From JACVRW01 sp963825345 (GTDB lineage Bacteria > Actinomycetota > Thermoleophilia > Solirubrobacterales > Thermoleophilaceae): a stretch of DNA of 64,000 bases. The translations under genes and the position numbers were made by a program. The DNA lies in the NCBI GenBank assembly GCA_963825345.1, contig CAWGSQ010000012.1, positions 434,001-498,000 of the forward strand. The letters are read 5' to 3'. This document shows, piece by piece, positions 15,902 through 24,148 of this stretch. Positions within the stretch are counted from its first letter, which is position 1; each line of letters starts with the position of its first letter. Below the pieces are notes generated by a model, which worked only from the letters and a program-made list of their open reading frames with translations, was not told where the DNA came from and ran no database searches.

Positions 15902-17241
15902 GAGCCCTTCGCCCTCCGCTCACGCTCGGCGCGCTCGGGCAGGCGCAGCACGTTGTCGTCCGCCGGCGCCGGCTCCTCCACGCGCACCGCCGGCCGCTCG
16001 CCCGTGAGCGTGCCGTACAGCTCCACCTGCTCGGTGACCACCTCGCCGATCCGGCGGATGCCCTCGCGGATCGAGTCCTCGTCCGACCCGGAGAAGTTGA
16101 GCCGCATCGCGTTGCGGCCGCGCCCGTCCAGGTACGCCGCCTCGCCCGGAACGAACGCCACGTTGTCGCGCAGCGCGCGGGCGAGCAGGTCCGTGGTGTC
16201 GATGAAATCCGGAAGGGTGGCCCAGATGAACAGCCCGCCGGCGGGGCGCGTCCATTCGGCCTGGCGGGGGAAGTGCTCGGCGAGCGCGTCGAGCATCGTG
16301 TCGCGGCGCGCGCGGTAGATCTCCGTGAGCGACTCGACGTAGTCGCGCCAGTGGCTCTCCTCGAAGTAGGCCTGCACCATCAGCTGTGAGAGCGTCGAGG
16401 TACAGAGGTCGGCGGCCTGCTTGCCGAGGTTGATCTTCTCGAGCACCGGCGGCGGTGCCACGACCCAGCCGAGCCGGATCCCGGGCGACAGGATCTTCGA
16501 GAAGGTGCCGAGGTACATCACGTACACGCCGCCGTCGAGCGATAGCAGCGGGGTGGGTGCCTCGCCCTCGTAGCGCAGCAGGCCGTACGGGTTGTCCTCC
16601 AGCACGAGCAGCTCCCGCTCGTGCGCCACCTCCACGAGCCGTCGCCGTCGAGCCTGCGACATCGTCACGCCGGCCGGGTTCTGAAAGCTCGGCACCGTGT
16701 AGATGAACTTTGGGCGGCGGCCGTCGCGCTCCAGCCTGTCGAGCGTCTCCTCGAGCAGGTCGACGCGCATTCCGTCGGAGTCCATGTCCACCTGCACCAC
16801 ATCCGCCTGGTAGGACGAGAAGACGGGCACCGCGCCGGGATAGGTGGGTCCCTCGGCGATCACCACGTCGCCCGGGTCGATCAGCGTCTTCGTGACGAGG
16901 TCGATCACCTGCTGGCCGCCGGTCGTGACGATCAGGTCCTCGTGGTCCACCGCCATGCCCTCGGCGGCCATCACCTCGGCGATGCAGGCCTTCGTCCCGT
17001 CGAGTCCCTCGGTGGGCCCGTATTGGAGTGCCTTCGCGCACGACTCGCGGGCGATGCGCTGCGCCACCGCGGCGAACGTGTCCGGCGGGAACGTGCTCGT
17101 GTCGGGGAGCCCGCCGGCAAGCGAGATCACCTCGGGACGGGCGGTCACGGCCATCAGGTCGCGCATGGCCGAGGACTTCATGACCTTGGTGCGCGACGCG
17201 AACAGGGCGGCGTAGCGCTCGATGTCCCGAGAGGTGCTCAC
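15898..17241 (-). CDS. PLP-dependent aminotransferase, class I/II (2-aminoadipate/MocR-core type)
   Basis: A 447-aa fold-type I aminotransferase. It has SLAGGLPDTSTFP, LQYGPTEG, the TTGGQQVIDL cofactor motif, VEDNPYG-like LVLEDNPYGLLRY, and the PLP lysine in GTFSKILSPGIRLGW. There is no N-terminal GntR domain, so it is an enzyme rather than a MocR regulator. Close types act on 2-aminoadipate, branched-chain or aromatic amino acids; the substrate cannot be read from sequence. I chose the GTG at 17241 (VSTSRDIERY); the frame continues upstream to 17352, but that would run under the divergent neighbour. Coupling to ddl hints at an amino-acid supply role for the wall. Confidence 0.85.
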   Translation of the reverse strand: MSTSRDIERYAALFASRTKVMKSSAMRDLMAVTARPEVISLAGGLPDTSTFPPDTFAAVAQRIARESCAKALQYGPTEGLDGTKACIAEVMAAEGMAVDHEDLIVTTGGQQVIDLVTKTLIDPGDVVIAEGPTYPGAVPVFSSYQADVVQVDMDSDGMRVDLLEETLDRLERDGRRPKFIYTVPSFQNPAGVTMSQARRRRLVEVAHERELLVLEDNPYGLLRYEGEAPTPLLSLDGGVYVMYLGTFSKILSPGIRLGWVVAPPPVLEKINLGKQAADLCTSTLSQLMVQAYFEESHWRDYVESLTEIYRARRDTMLDALAEHFPRQAEWTRPAGGLFIWATLPDFIDTTDLLARALRDNVAFVPGEAAYLDGRGRNAMRLNFSGSDEDSIREGIRRIGEVVTEQVELYGTLTGERPAVRVEEPAPADDNVLRLPERAERERRAKGS

Positions 17242-17302
17242 GTGGGTCCCGGGCACGGGGGTAACCTCACGCCGCGCAGGGTACCGACCCTCTCGTACGC
17301 CC

Positions 17303-17914
17303 ATGAGCCTCTTCCTCGACATCGGCACCGGCACCGGCCTCGCCTCCGCCACCGGCGTGCGGCCCTACCTGCCGCCGCTCCTTGCCGGAGGTCTCGCCCG
17401 AGGCGACATCGGGATCGACTTCGACGGCACCGATCTCAGCTTCCTCGAGTCGCCGGCGTTCCTCGCGGGGGTGCTCGCGCTCGGCGTCGTTGGCTTCCTC
17501 GTCGAACGTTCGGCGGCGAACCGCGCCTCTCCGGACATCGGGGGCCGGATCGGCCGTGGGCCCGCGGAGATCTTCGCGGGCGTGATCGCCCTGGCGCTCG
17601 GCGCGCTCGTGTTCGCGGGCGTGCTCCTCGACAACGGCCACCAGGCTTGGATCGGGCTCGTGTTCGGGCCGCTGTGCGCCGCCCTCGGATGGTTTGCGAT
17701 CGGCGGCCTGGTCGAGAGGGTGCGCGCGCGGCTCGCCCCCGAGCAGGCTGCACTCGTCACGGTGTACGCGGATGCGGCCGCGCTGATCCTGGCCGCAATC
17801 GCGGTCTTCGTGCCGCCGTTGGCCTTCCTCGCAATCCCGGGCTTCGTGCTGCTGCTGCTCGGCGGTCGGCGCCGTGAGGGTGAGAAGTACGCGGGCCTGA
17901 GGATCCTTCGGTAG
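17303..17914 (+). CDS. DUF4126-like membrane protein
   Basis: A 203-aa hydrophobic protein. The N-terminus GTGTGLASATGVRPYLPPLL resembles the start of DUF4126 proteins, and about four membrane segments follow (for example FLAGVLALGVVGFLV, FAGVIALALGALVFAGVLL and ILAAIAVFVPPLAFLAIPGF). The function is unknown. The stop overlaps the next GTG by one base (TAGTG). The ATG at 17303 is preferred over upstream GTGs, since those precede the conserved N-terminus. Confidence 0.65.
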   Translation: MSLFLDIGTGTGLASATGVRPYLPPLLAGGLARGDIGIDFDGTDLSFLESPAFLAGVLALGVVGFLVERSAANRASPDIGGRIGRGPAEIFAGVIALALGALVFAGVLLDNGHQAWIGLVFGPLCAALGWFAIGGLVERVRARLAPEQAALVTVYADAAALILAAIAVFVPPLAFLAIPGFVLLLLGGRRREGEKYAGLRILR

Positions 17915-19371
17915 TGCCGAAGAAGCTCGTCCTCGCGGTCATCGACTCGCTGAAGCCCGACATGCTCGACCAGGCGGTGGCCGAGGGCCAGGCGCCGGCG
18001 CTTGCCGCGCTGCTCGACGGCGGCACCTACGTGCGCGACTGCATCTCGACCTTCCCCTCGGTCACGCCCGTGGCCTCGGCGGCGATCGCGACCGGGTGCG
18101 GGCCGGGCGAGCATCACATCCCGTCCATGAACTGGTTCCACCGCGGCGAGGAGCGCTACGTGGAGTACGGCTCCTCGCTCGCGGCCACGCGCGCGTTCGG
18201 GATCGTGCGCTCCCTCTACGACACGGTCTACAACATGAATCTCGCGCACCTGAGCCGCGCCCACAAGACGGTGTTCGAGCACCTGGACGACGCCGGCCTC
18301 CGTACGGCCTGCACGACCTACCTGATCTACCGCGGCCGGACGCGCCACGACCCGTCCGGCGGCAGCGTCTACCGGCGGATCGCAGAGGCGGCCCAGTTCC
18401 GCCACCCGGTCTACGGGGCGCGCGAGCTGTTCTACGCAGACCTGTTCGACTCGCGCAACACGGGCTGCACCTCGACCCTCGGGTTGCCGGGCCAGCGCGA
18501 CCGCCATACGGGCTGTGTCGGCGCGTACCTCGTGGAGCACGACCTCTTCGACTTCCTGCTGTTCTCGCTCCCCGACAACGACACCTACTCCCACAAGGTC
18601 GGTCCCGACGGACAGGTGCGGTCGATAGCCGAGGCGGACCGCGCTCTCGAGCGGATCATGCACGTGGCGGGCGGCGTCGAGGCCTTTCTCGACCAGCACG
18701 CGGTGATCGTGATGTCGGACCACTCACAGACCGCGGTCGAGCACGCGATCAACCTCGCAGAGGTGTTCGAGGACGCCCGCGTGCTCACCCCCGGCGACGT
18801 GGCTCCGACCGAGGCCGAGCTCGCCGCGTGCCCGTCGGCGCGCTCCGCGATGGTCTACGCGCTCGACGAGAAGCGGCGCAAGCAACTCGTTCGCCGCGCC
18901 GTCCACACGCTGAGCGGGGTGGAAGGAGTGGACCTCGTGGTCACCCGCGAGGATGGCGAGGCCGTCGTGCACTCGGGCCGCGGGGAGCTGCGCTTCCGCC
19001 CCGACGGCGACCTGACCGACGCGCGCGGCCGGCGCTGGACCCTGCGGGGCGAGGAGGCGGCCCTCGAGCTGAGCACCGGGGCGGGGAGGCTCGAGAGCGA
19101 CACCTATCCGGATGCCCTCGGGCGGCTCTGGTCGGCCCTCGCGTGTCCACATTCGGGTGACGTGCTCGTGTCCGCGGAGCTTGGATTCGAGTTCGTGGAC
19201 TGGGGCGGAGCGCACCACGTGGGCGGCGGCAGCCACGGCTCCCTCCATCGCGATGACTCCGAGGGCGTCCTGCTCCTCTGCGGACTCGACGTGCCGGAAC
19301 GCGAGCACTGGTCGCTCGGCGACGTGACGCCGCTGGTGCTCGAACACTTCGGTGTACCTTTGGCCGCGTGA
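17914..19371 (+). CDS. Alkaline phosphatase-superfamily phosphodiesterase
   Basis: A 485-aa protein of the type I phosphodiesterase/nucleotide pyrophosphatase fold. The metal site and nucleophile pattern is present: VIDSLKPDML (Asp11), FPSVTPVASAAIATG with the probable Thr nucleophile, LPDNDTYSHKVGP, MSDHSQTAV and GGGSHGSLH. There is no signal peptide or membrane segment, so it probably acts in the cytoplasm. The substrate is unknown. It is followed, with a 4-base overlap, by GtrA and glycosyltransferase genes, hinting at lipid-linked sugar or phospholipid turnover. Confidence 0.8.
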   Translation: MPKKLVLAVIDSLKPDMLDQAVAEGQAPALAALLDGGTYVRDCISTFPSVTPVASAAIATGCGPGEHHIPSMNWFHRGEERYVEYGSSLAATRAFGIVRSLYDTVYNMNLAHLSRAHKTVFEHLDDAGLRTACTTYLIYRGRTRHDPSGGSVYRRIAEAAQFRHPVYGARELFYADLFDSRNTGCTSTLGLPGQRDRHTGCVGAYLVEHDLFDFLLFSLPDNDTYSHKVGPDGQVRSIAEADRALERIMHVAGGVEAFLDQHAVIVMSDHSQTAVEHAINLAEVFEDARVLTPGDVAPTEAELAACPSARSAMVYALDEKRRKQLVRRAVHTLSGVEGVDLVVTREDGEAVVHSGRGELRFRPDGDLTDARGRRWTLRGEEAALELSTGAGRLESDTYPDALGRLWSALACPHSGDVLVSAELGFEFVDWGGAHHVGGGSHGSLHRDDSEGVLLLCGLDVPEREHWSLGDVTPLVLEHFGVPLAA

Positions 19372-19841
19372 CCGAGGAGGCGAGAACCGCCATCGCCGAA
19401 CCCCCCCACGCCGCACATCTGCGGGTGCGCGCGGGACTGCGCAAGCCGCACAACTGGATGCAGCTGATGAAGTTCTGCGCTGTCGGCGCGTCCGGCTACG
19501 TCGTGAACCTGTCCGTGTTCGCGGCGTGCGTCGAGCTCCTCGACGCCCATCACCTGGTGGCGGCCACCGCCGCCTTCGCCGTCGCCGTCCTGAACAACTT
19601 CTGGTGGAACCGTCACTGGACATTCCGGGCCCGCAGCGGCCGCGCCGGCTTCCAGGCCGCTCGCTTCTTCACCGTCAGCGTGGCGGCGTTCATCTTTGCC
19701 GCCGCCGTGCTCGAGCTGCTCGTGAGCGTCGTCGGGGTGGCCGAGCTGCCCGCCCAGGCGATCTCGATCGTTGCCGCCACTCCGCTCAACTTCATCGGGA
19801 ACAAGATGTGGAGCTTCCGCATCGAGCTCTCCCGAGATTGA
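19368..19841 (+). CDS. GtrA-family membrane protein
   Basis: A 157-aa protein with four predicted membrane segments. It matches GtrA-like proteins, which are thought to help flip polyprenyl-phosphate sugars or recruit glycosyltransferases. Typical sequence features are LMKFCAVGASGYVVNLSVF, AAFAVAVLNNFWWNRHWTF and TPLNFIGNKMWSF. It starts with GTG inside the end of the phosphodiesterase gene and overlaps the next gene by 4 bases. Confidence 0.88.
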   Translation: MTEEARTAIAEPPHAAHLRVRAGLRKPHNWMQLMKFCAVGASGYVVNLSVFAACVELLDAHHLVAATAAFAVAVLNNFWWNRHWTFRARSGRAGFQAARFFTVSVAAFIFAAAVLELLVSVVGVAELPAQAISIVAATPLNFIGNKMWSFRIELSRD

Positions 19842-21472
19842 GCCTCGGCGCGGCGCTGCTCGCCGTCGCGGCGCTGGCCGCTGCGGGCGCCCCCAGCGCG
19901 TACGCCGCCGATCCCGAACGGCCGCCCTCGGAGACCACGCCGCCGCGCTTCTTCCAGCACAGCGCGCGCGAGGTCGAACGGATCGCGGCCCGCGCCGAGA
20001 AGGTCCGTGAGGCGCGCGAGGACGGACCGCTCGACCCGACGGCCTACACGAAGGGGATCGGCCGCTGGCAGGTGAGCTTCTTCCGCGACCGTCGCGAGGT
20101 GGTGCAGGTGCAGCTGGACGACCGCAGCGGGGCCATCCTCGAGCAGTGGTCGGGTGACCAGGTGGCGTGGACGATGGCGCGCGGCTACCCCGGCGCTTTC
20201 GGGCGGAAGCTGAACGCGCCGTACGTGTGGCTCCCGCTGTGCGTCCTGTTCCTGGCGCCGTTCATCGACGTGCGCCGTCCGCTGCGGCTGCTGCACCTCG
20301 ACCTGCTCGTGCTGCTCGGCTTTGGCGTGTCGCACGTGTTCTTCAACCGAGGCGAGATCGGGGTATCGACGCCCCTGGTCTACCCCGTGCTCCTGTACCT
20401 GCTCGCGCGCGTCCTGCTCGCCGGGTTCCGCCCGCGGCGCAGTGCCGGCCCGCTGGTGCCTCACGCGTCGCTCACGCTGCTGGTGGTCGGGCTCGTGTTC
20501 TTGACCGCGTTCCGGGTGGGATTGAACGTGGCTGACTCGAACGTGATCGACGTGGGCTACGCCGGGGTGGTGGGCGCGGACCGGATCGTGGACGGCGACC
20601 AGCTCTACGGCGAGGGCTTCTCCACCGATGTCCAGCGCGGCGACACCTACGGGCCCGTGAACTACCTGCTCTACGTGCCGTTCGAGCAGGCCCTCCCCTG
20701 GAGCGGACGCTGGGACGATTTGCCTGCGGCCCACGGCGCGGCGATCAGCTTCGACCTGTTGGTGATGGCCGGCCTGTTCCTGCTGGGGCGCCGCCTACGT
20801 CGCGGCACTGACGGCAACGCGCTCGGCGTGGCACTCGCGTACGGCTGGGCGGCGTACCCGTACACCGCGTTCGCACTCGAGTCGAACGCGAACGATTCGC
20901 TGGTGGCGCTCGGCTGCGTGGCCGCACTGCTCGCGGCGACCGTCGCGCGCGACTACGCGGCCGGGCTGTGGACGGGGATCGCGGTCGGCCTCGCCTGCGC
21001 CGCGAAGTTCGTGACGCTCGGCCTCGCGCCGCTGTTCGCACGGCGTGAGCCGCTCGTGTTCGGGGCCGCGCTCATCCTTATCCTCGTCGCAATGGTCGCT
21101 CCCTTCGTGCCGGACGGCGGGCTGCGCGAGCTCTACGACCGGACGATCGGATACCAGGCGAGCCGTCCGTCTCCGTTCAGCATCTGGGGGCAGGTCCACT
21201 CGCTCGACTGGCTGCAAACCGTGCTGAAGGTGGCGGCGGGCGGGCTCGCGCTGCTCGTGGCGCTCGTGCCCCGGCGAATCGACCTGCGCCAGACCGCGGC
21301 GCTTGGCGCTGGAGTTTTGATCGCGATCCAGCTCGCGGCCACCCACTGGTTCTACCTCTACGTCGTCTGGTTCGTGCCGTTCGTGCTCGTGGCCCTGTTC
21401 GCGGCCCACCGGAGTGTGCTGCGCGAGCCGGCTGTCGAGGGCCAGGCCGAGCGCGAGCCCGTGTTCGCGTGA
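19838..21472 (+). CDS. Multi-pass membrane protein, GT-C glycosyltransferase-like
   Basis: A 544-aa protein. The TTG at 19838 overlaps the gtrA stop (TTGA) and yields a clean signal peptide ending AAGAPSAYA. Residues 25-110 form an extracytoplasmic domain (RWQVSFFRDRREVVQVQLDD) with some PepSY-like character. About ten membrane segments follow, with a luminal-loop motif YGPVNYLLYVPFEQAL like those of polyprenyl-sugar-using GT-C enzymes. The family cannot be named with certainty. Operon placement with GtrA and a GT87-like protein supports a role in cell-surface glycosylation. Confidence 0.6.
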   Translation: MSLGAALLAVAALAAAGAPSAYAADPERPPSETTPPRFFQHSAREVERIAARAEKVREAREDGPLDPTAYTKGIGRWQVSFFRDRREVVQVQLDDRSGAILEQWSGDQVAWTMARGYPGAFGRKLNAPYVWLPLCVLFLAPFIDVRRPLRLLHLDLLVLLGFGVSHVFFNRGEIGVSTPLVYPVLLYLLARVLLAGFRPRRSAGPLVPHASLTLLVVGLVFLTAFRVGLNVADSNVIDVGYAGVVGADRIVDGDQLYGEGFSTDVQRGDTYGPVNYLLYVPFEQALPWSGRWDDLPAAHGAAISFDLLVMAGLFLLGRRLRRGTDGNALGVALAYGWAAYPYTAFALESNANDSLVALGCVAALLAATVARDYAAGLWTGIAVGLACAAKFVTLGLAPLFARREPLVFGAALILILVAMVAPFVPDGGLRELYDRTIGYQASRPSPFSIWGQVHSLDWLQTVLKVAAGGLALLVALVPRRIDLRQTAALGAGVLIAIQLAATHWFYLYVVWFVPFVLVALFAAHRSVLREPAVEGQAEREPVFA

Positions 21473-22698
21473 TGCGTTCGCTGCCGCGGCGGGATGTGCT
21501 CGCCGCGCTGCTTCTGCTCACCGCCGGTTGGGCCCTGACGCTGTGGGTGGCGCCGTGGGCGGACGACCGCCTGAGCGACCTGCGCGTGTATCGCAGTGCT
21601 GCCGCGCCGCTGGTGGACGGCGCGCTGCCCTACCGGGACGTCCCCTTCGAGTACCCGCCCCTCGCGGTGCCCCTGATCGAGCTGCCGGGCCTGCTCGGCA
21701 CCGGCGAGGAGGTGTACCGCTGGACATTCGCGCTCTGGACGCTGGCGGCGGGCGCCGCCGTTGTGCTGCTCTGCGGCGTCCTTGCGCGCGCAACCGGCGG
21801 CGACCCTCGCCGCGCGATGCTCGCGGCCGCCCTGATGCCGCTTCTGTTCGGCTCGATCCTGCGCACCCGCTTCGACCTTTTCCCCGTGGCGCTCCTGCTC
21901 GGCGGGCTCGCTCTGCTCTGCCTCGATCGGCCACGCGCCGGGCTAGCGGTGCTCGGCCTTGGCACGATGACGAAGCTGTTCCCGCTCGTGGCCGTCCCGG
22001 TGGCTCTGGTCTGGCTCGTTGCCCGCGGCCGCCGCCGGGACGCGTGGCAGGGCGCGCTGGCGTTCGTGGTCACGGTCGCCGTCATCGGCCTAACCGCGTT
22101 CGCCGTCTCGCCCGGCGGCACCACGGACGCGGTCCGCTACCACCTGGACCGTCCCGTGCAGCTCGAGAGCACGCCGGCGATGGTGCTGCTCGGGCTGGAC
22201 GCCGTCGGCGCCGGCGAAACCGTGAGCATCTTCAGCCACCGCTCCAACGGGGTGCGGCATGACGCGAGCGGCGTGCTGGAAGCCGTGTTTGGCGTTCTCC
22301 TGATCGGTCTCGTCGCGCTGCTTGCGGCGCGCGTGGGCCGCACGCCGCGTGGGCTTGTGGTGGCGAGCCTGGCGGGCGCGCTCGGCTTCGCCGTGCTCGG
22401 CAAGGTGCTCTCGCCGCAGTTTGTGATCTGGGCGTTGCCGCTTGGGGCGCTCGCCTTTGCTTGGGGTCGCTACGCGCTCGCCGCCGCCGTGGCGCTCGCC
22501 GCGGTTCTAACGCTGGTCGAGTTCCCCGCTCATTACATCGCCGTGGTCGAGCGCGAGCCGCTGGCGCTGGCGCTCGTGGCCGCCCGCAACGTGGTGCTTC
22601 TGGTCGCCCTGGTCCTCGCGGTTCGCGAACTACAGCCGCGCGGGCAGGAGCAGCTGTTCGATCGACCTCGCGCGCCCGTCGCCGTCCGCCTCCACTAG
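21472..22698 (+). CDS. GT87/DUF2029-like glycosyltransferase
   Basis: A 408-aa hydrophobic protein with about ten membrane segments. Motifs of polyprenyl-phosphomannose-type mannosyltransferases include DLRVYRSAAAPLVDGALPYRD near the first loop, FEYPPLAVPLIELPGLL, and KVLSPQFVIWALPL near the C-terminus. The ATG overlaps the previous stop (TGATG). The last 69 bases run antisense into the convergent ymdB-like gene. The acceptor is unknown. Confidence 0.72.
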   Translation: MRSLPRRDVLAALLLLTAGWALTLWVAPWADDRLSDLRVYRSAAAPLVDGALPYRDVPFEYPPLAVPLIELPGLLGTGEEVYRWTFALWTLAAGAAVVLLCGVLARATGGDPRRAMLAAALMPLLFGSILRTRFDLFPVALLLGGLALLCLDRPRAGLAVLGLGTMTKLFPLVAVPVALVWLVARGRRRDAWQGALAFVVTVAVIGLTAFAVSPGGTTDAVRYHLDRPVQLESTPAMVLLGLDAVGAGETVSIFSHRSNGVRHDASGVLEAVFGVLLIGLVALLAARVGRTPRGLVVASLAGALGFAVLGKVLSPQFVIWALPLGALAFAWGRYALAAAVALAAVLTLVEFPAHYIAVVEREPLALALVAARNVVLLVALVLAVRELQPRGQEQLFDRPRAPVAVRLH

Positions 22699-23409
22699 CA
22701 CGGCGTTCAGCCAGGGCTCCTCGTCGGCGGTCTCGAAGCGCACGTTGGTGAGCTTGATGAAGCGCTCGAGTGCCTGCTCGCGCTTCACCCCGATCACGCC
22801 GTTCCGCGCGCCGGTCATGCCGACGTCCGTGATGTAGGCGGTGCCGCCGGGCAGTACCCGCCCATCAGCGGTCGGCACGTGCGTGTGTGTGCCCACGCAG
22901 GCGGTCACGCGCCCGTCGAGGTGCCATCCCATCGCCACCTTCTCGCTGGTGGCCTCGGCGTGCATGTCCACGAGCACGGCGTCCGCTCGGTCGCGCAGCT
23001 CGGCGAGTGCGGCATCTGCCTCCGCGAACGGCGAGCGGACCGCGTCGAGGTACAGGAGGCCCGACAGGTTCACGACACCGAGGCGCATGCCATCGCTCTC
23101 GACCACGGTCAGGCCGCGGCCCGGGCTGCCCTTCGGATAGTTCGCGGGGCGCACGACGCGCTCCTCGCGGTCGAGGTACTCGTAGACCTCGCGGTGGCGG
23201 TACGCATGGTTGCCGAGCGTGATCGCGTCTGCACCCATCTCGAACAGCTCGCGGGCGGTCTTCTCGGTGATGCCCACGCCGCCGGCGGAGTTCTCGCCAT
23301 TCACGATCACAAAGTCGGGCTGGTGGGCGTCGCGGATTCCCGGCAGCAGCGCGGCGAGCGTTCGCCGGCCGATGCCACCCACCACGTCGCCGACGAATAG
23401 GAGCTTCAC
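22630..23409 (-). CDS. ymdB: YmdB-type metallophosphoesterase (TIGR00282)
   Basis: A 259-aa cyclic-nucleotide phosphodiesterase-like protein of the YmdB family. Metal-binding motifs are LLFVGDVVGGIGRR at the N-terminus, VNGENSAGGVGI, TLGNHAYRH, DMHAEATSEK and GTHTHVPTAD. The GTG start at 23409 was preferred because the family begins at this point (VKLLFVGDVVG) and the length matches. In many bacteria this gene follows rny; here it is alone, overlapping the glycosyltransferase gene by 69 bases and divergent from an ABC transporter gene by 28 bases. Confidence 0.9.
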   Translation of the reverse strand: MKLLFVGDVVGGIGRRTLAALLPGIRDAHQPDFVIVNGENSAGGVGITEKTARELFEMGADAITLGNHAYRHREVYEYLDREERVVRPANYPKGSPGRGLTVVESDGMRLGVVNLSGLLYLDAVRSPFAEADAALAELRDRADAVLVDMHAEATSEKVAMGWHLDGRVTACVGTHTHVPTADGRVLPGGTAYITDVGMTGARNGVIGVKREQALERFIKLTNVRFETADEEPWLNAVLVEADGDGRARSIEQLLLPARL

Positions 23410-23437
23410 CAGTTGCGATTCTGCCAATCTGCGCGCG

Positions 23438-24148
23438 GTGGAGACAACGACCGTCACCCTCGCGGCCGAGGGCCTGGTCAAGCGCTACGGCGATCGGGTG
23501 GCACTGCGGGGCGTCTCGCTGTCGGCGAGACCGGGCGAGCTCGTGGCGATTATCGGCCCGAATGGGGCCGGCAAGACGACGCTGCTCTCGATCCTCGCCG
23601 GCATCCAGCGCCCGGACGAGGGCTCGATCACCGTGGCTCCCGCGGGCATCGGCTGGGTGCCGCAGCAGGCGGCCGTCTACAACAAGCTCACGGTCGAGGA
23701 GAACCTCTCGCTGTTCGCACGGCTGGAGCGCTGCCCGGACCCCGGAGCCACCGTCGAGCGCATGCTCGAGCTCAGCGATCTTGGCGAGCGCGCCAGGGAT
23801 CAGGTGGGCACGCTCTCGGGCGGCAACAAGCAGCGCGTGAACATCGCCATCGGCCTGCTGGCCGAGCCCGACGTGCTGCTCCTCGACGAGCCGAGCGCCG
23901 CGCTCGACCCGCGCCAGCGGGCGCGGCTGTGGGAGTTCATCCTGCGCCTCGCGGGCGAGGGCACGGCGGTCATATACGCGACGCACAACATCCAGGAGGC
24001 CGACCGCTACGCCAACCAGCTGATCGTGCTCGCGGACGGGGAGCTGCTCTTCGACGGCGAGCCGCAGGCGCTCGAGCGCGAGGTGGGTACCACCGGGCTC
24101 GACTTCGAGGAGGCGTTCGTCGAGTTCCTCCACGGGCGCGGCCACTGA
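23438..24148 (+). CDS. ABC transporter ATP-binding protein
   Basis: A 236-aa nucleotide-binding subunit. Walker A is IGPNGAGKTTLLSIL near residue 38, the Q-loop is WVPQQAAVYNKLTV, the signature is LSGGNKQRVNIAIGLL, Walker B is DVLLLDEPSAALDP, and the H-loop is YATHNIQEADR. The start is GTG at 23438, 28 bases from the divergent ymdB-like start. It overlaps the permease gene (TGATG), forming an ABC-2-type pair, probably an exporter. Confidence 0.93.
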   Translation: METTTVTLAAEGLVKRYGDRVALRGVSLSARPGELVAIIGPNGAGKTTLLSILAGIQRPDEGSITVAPAGIGWVPQQAAVYNKLTVEENLSLFARLERCPDPGATVERMLELSDLGERARDQVGTLSGGNKQRVNIAIGLLAEPDVLLLDEPSAALDPRQRARLWEFILRLAGEGTAVIYATHNIQEADRYANQLIVLADGELLFDGEPQALEREVGTTGLDFEEAFVEFLHGRGH

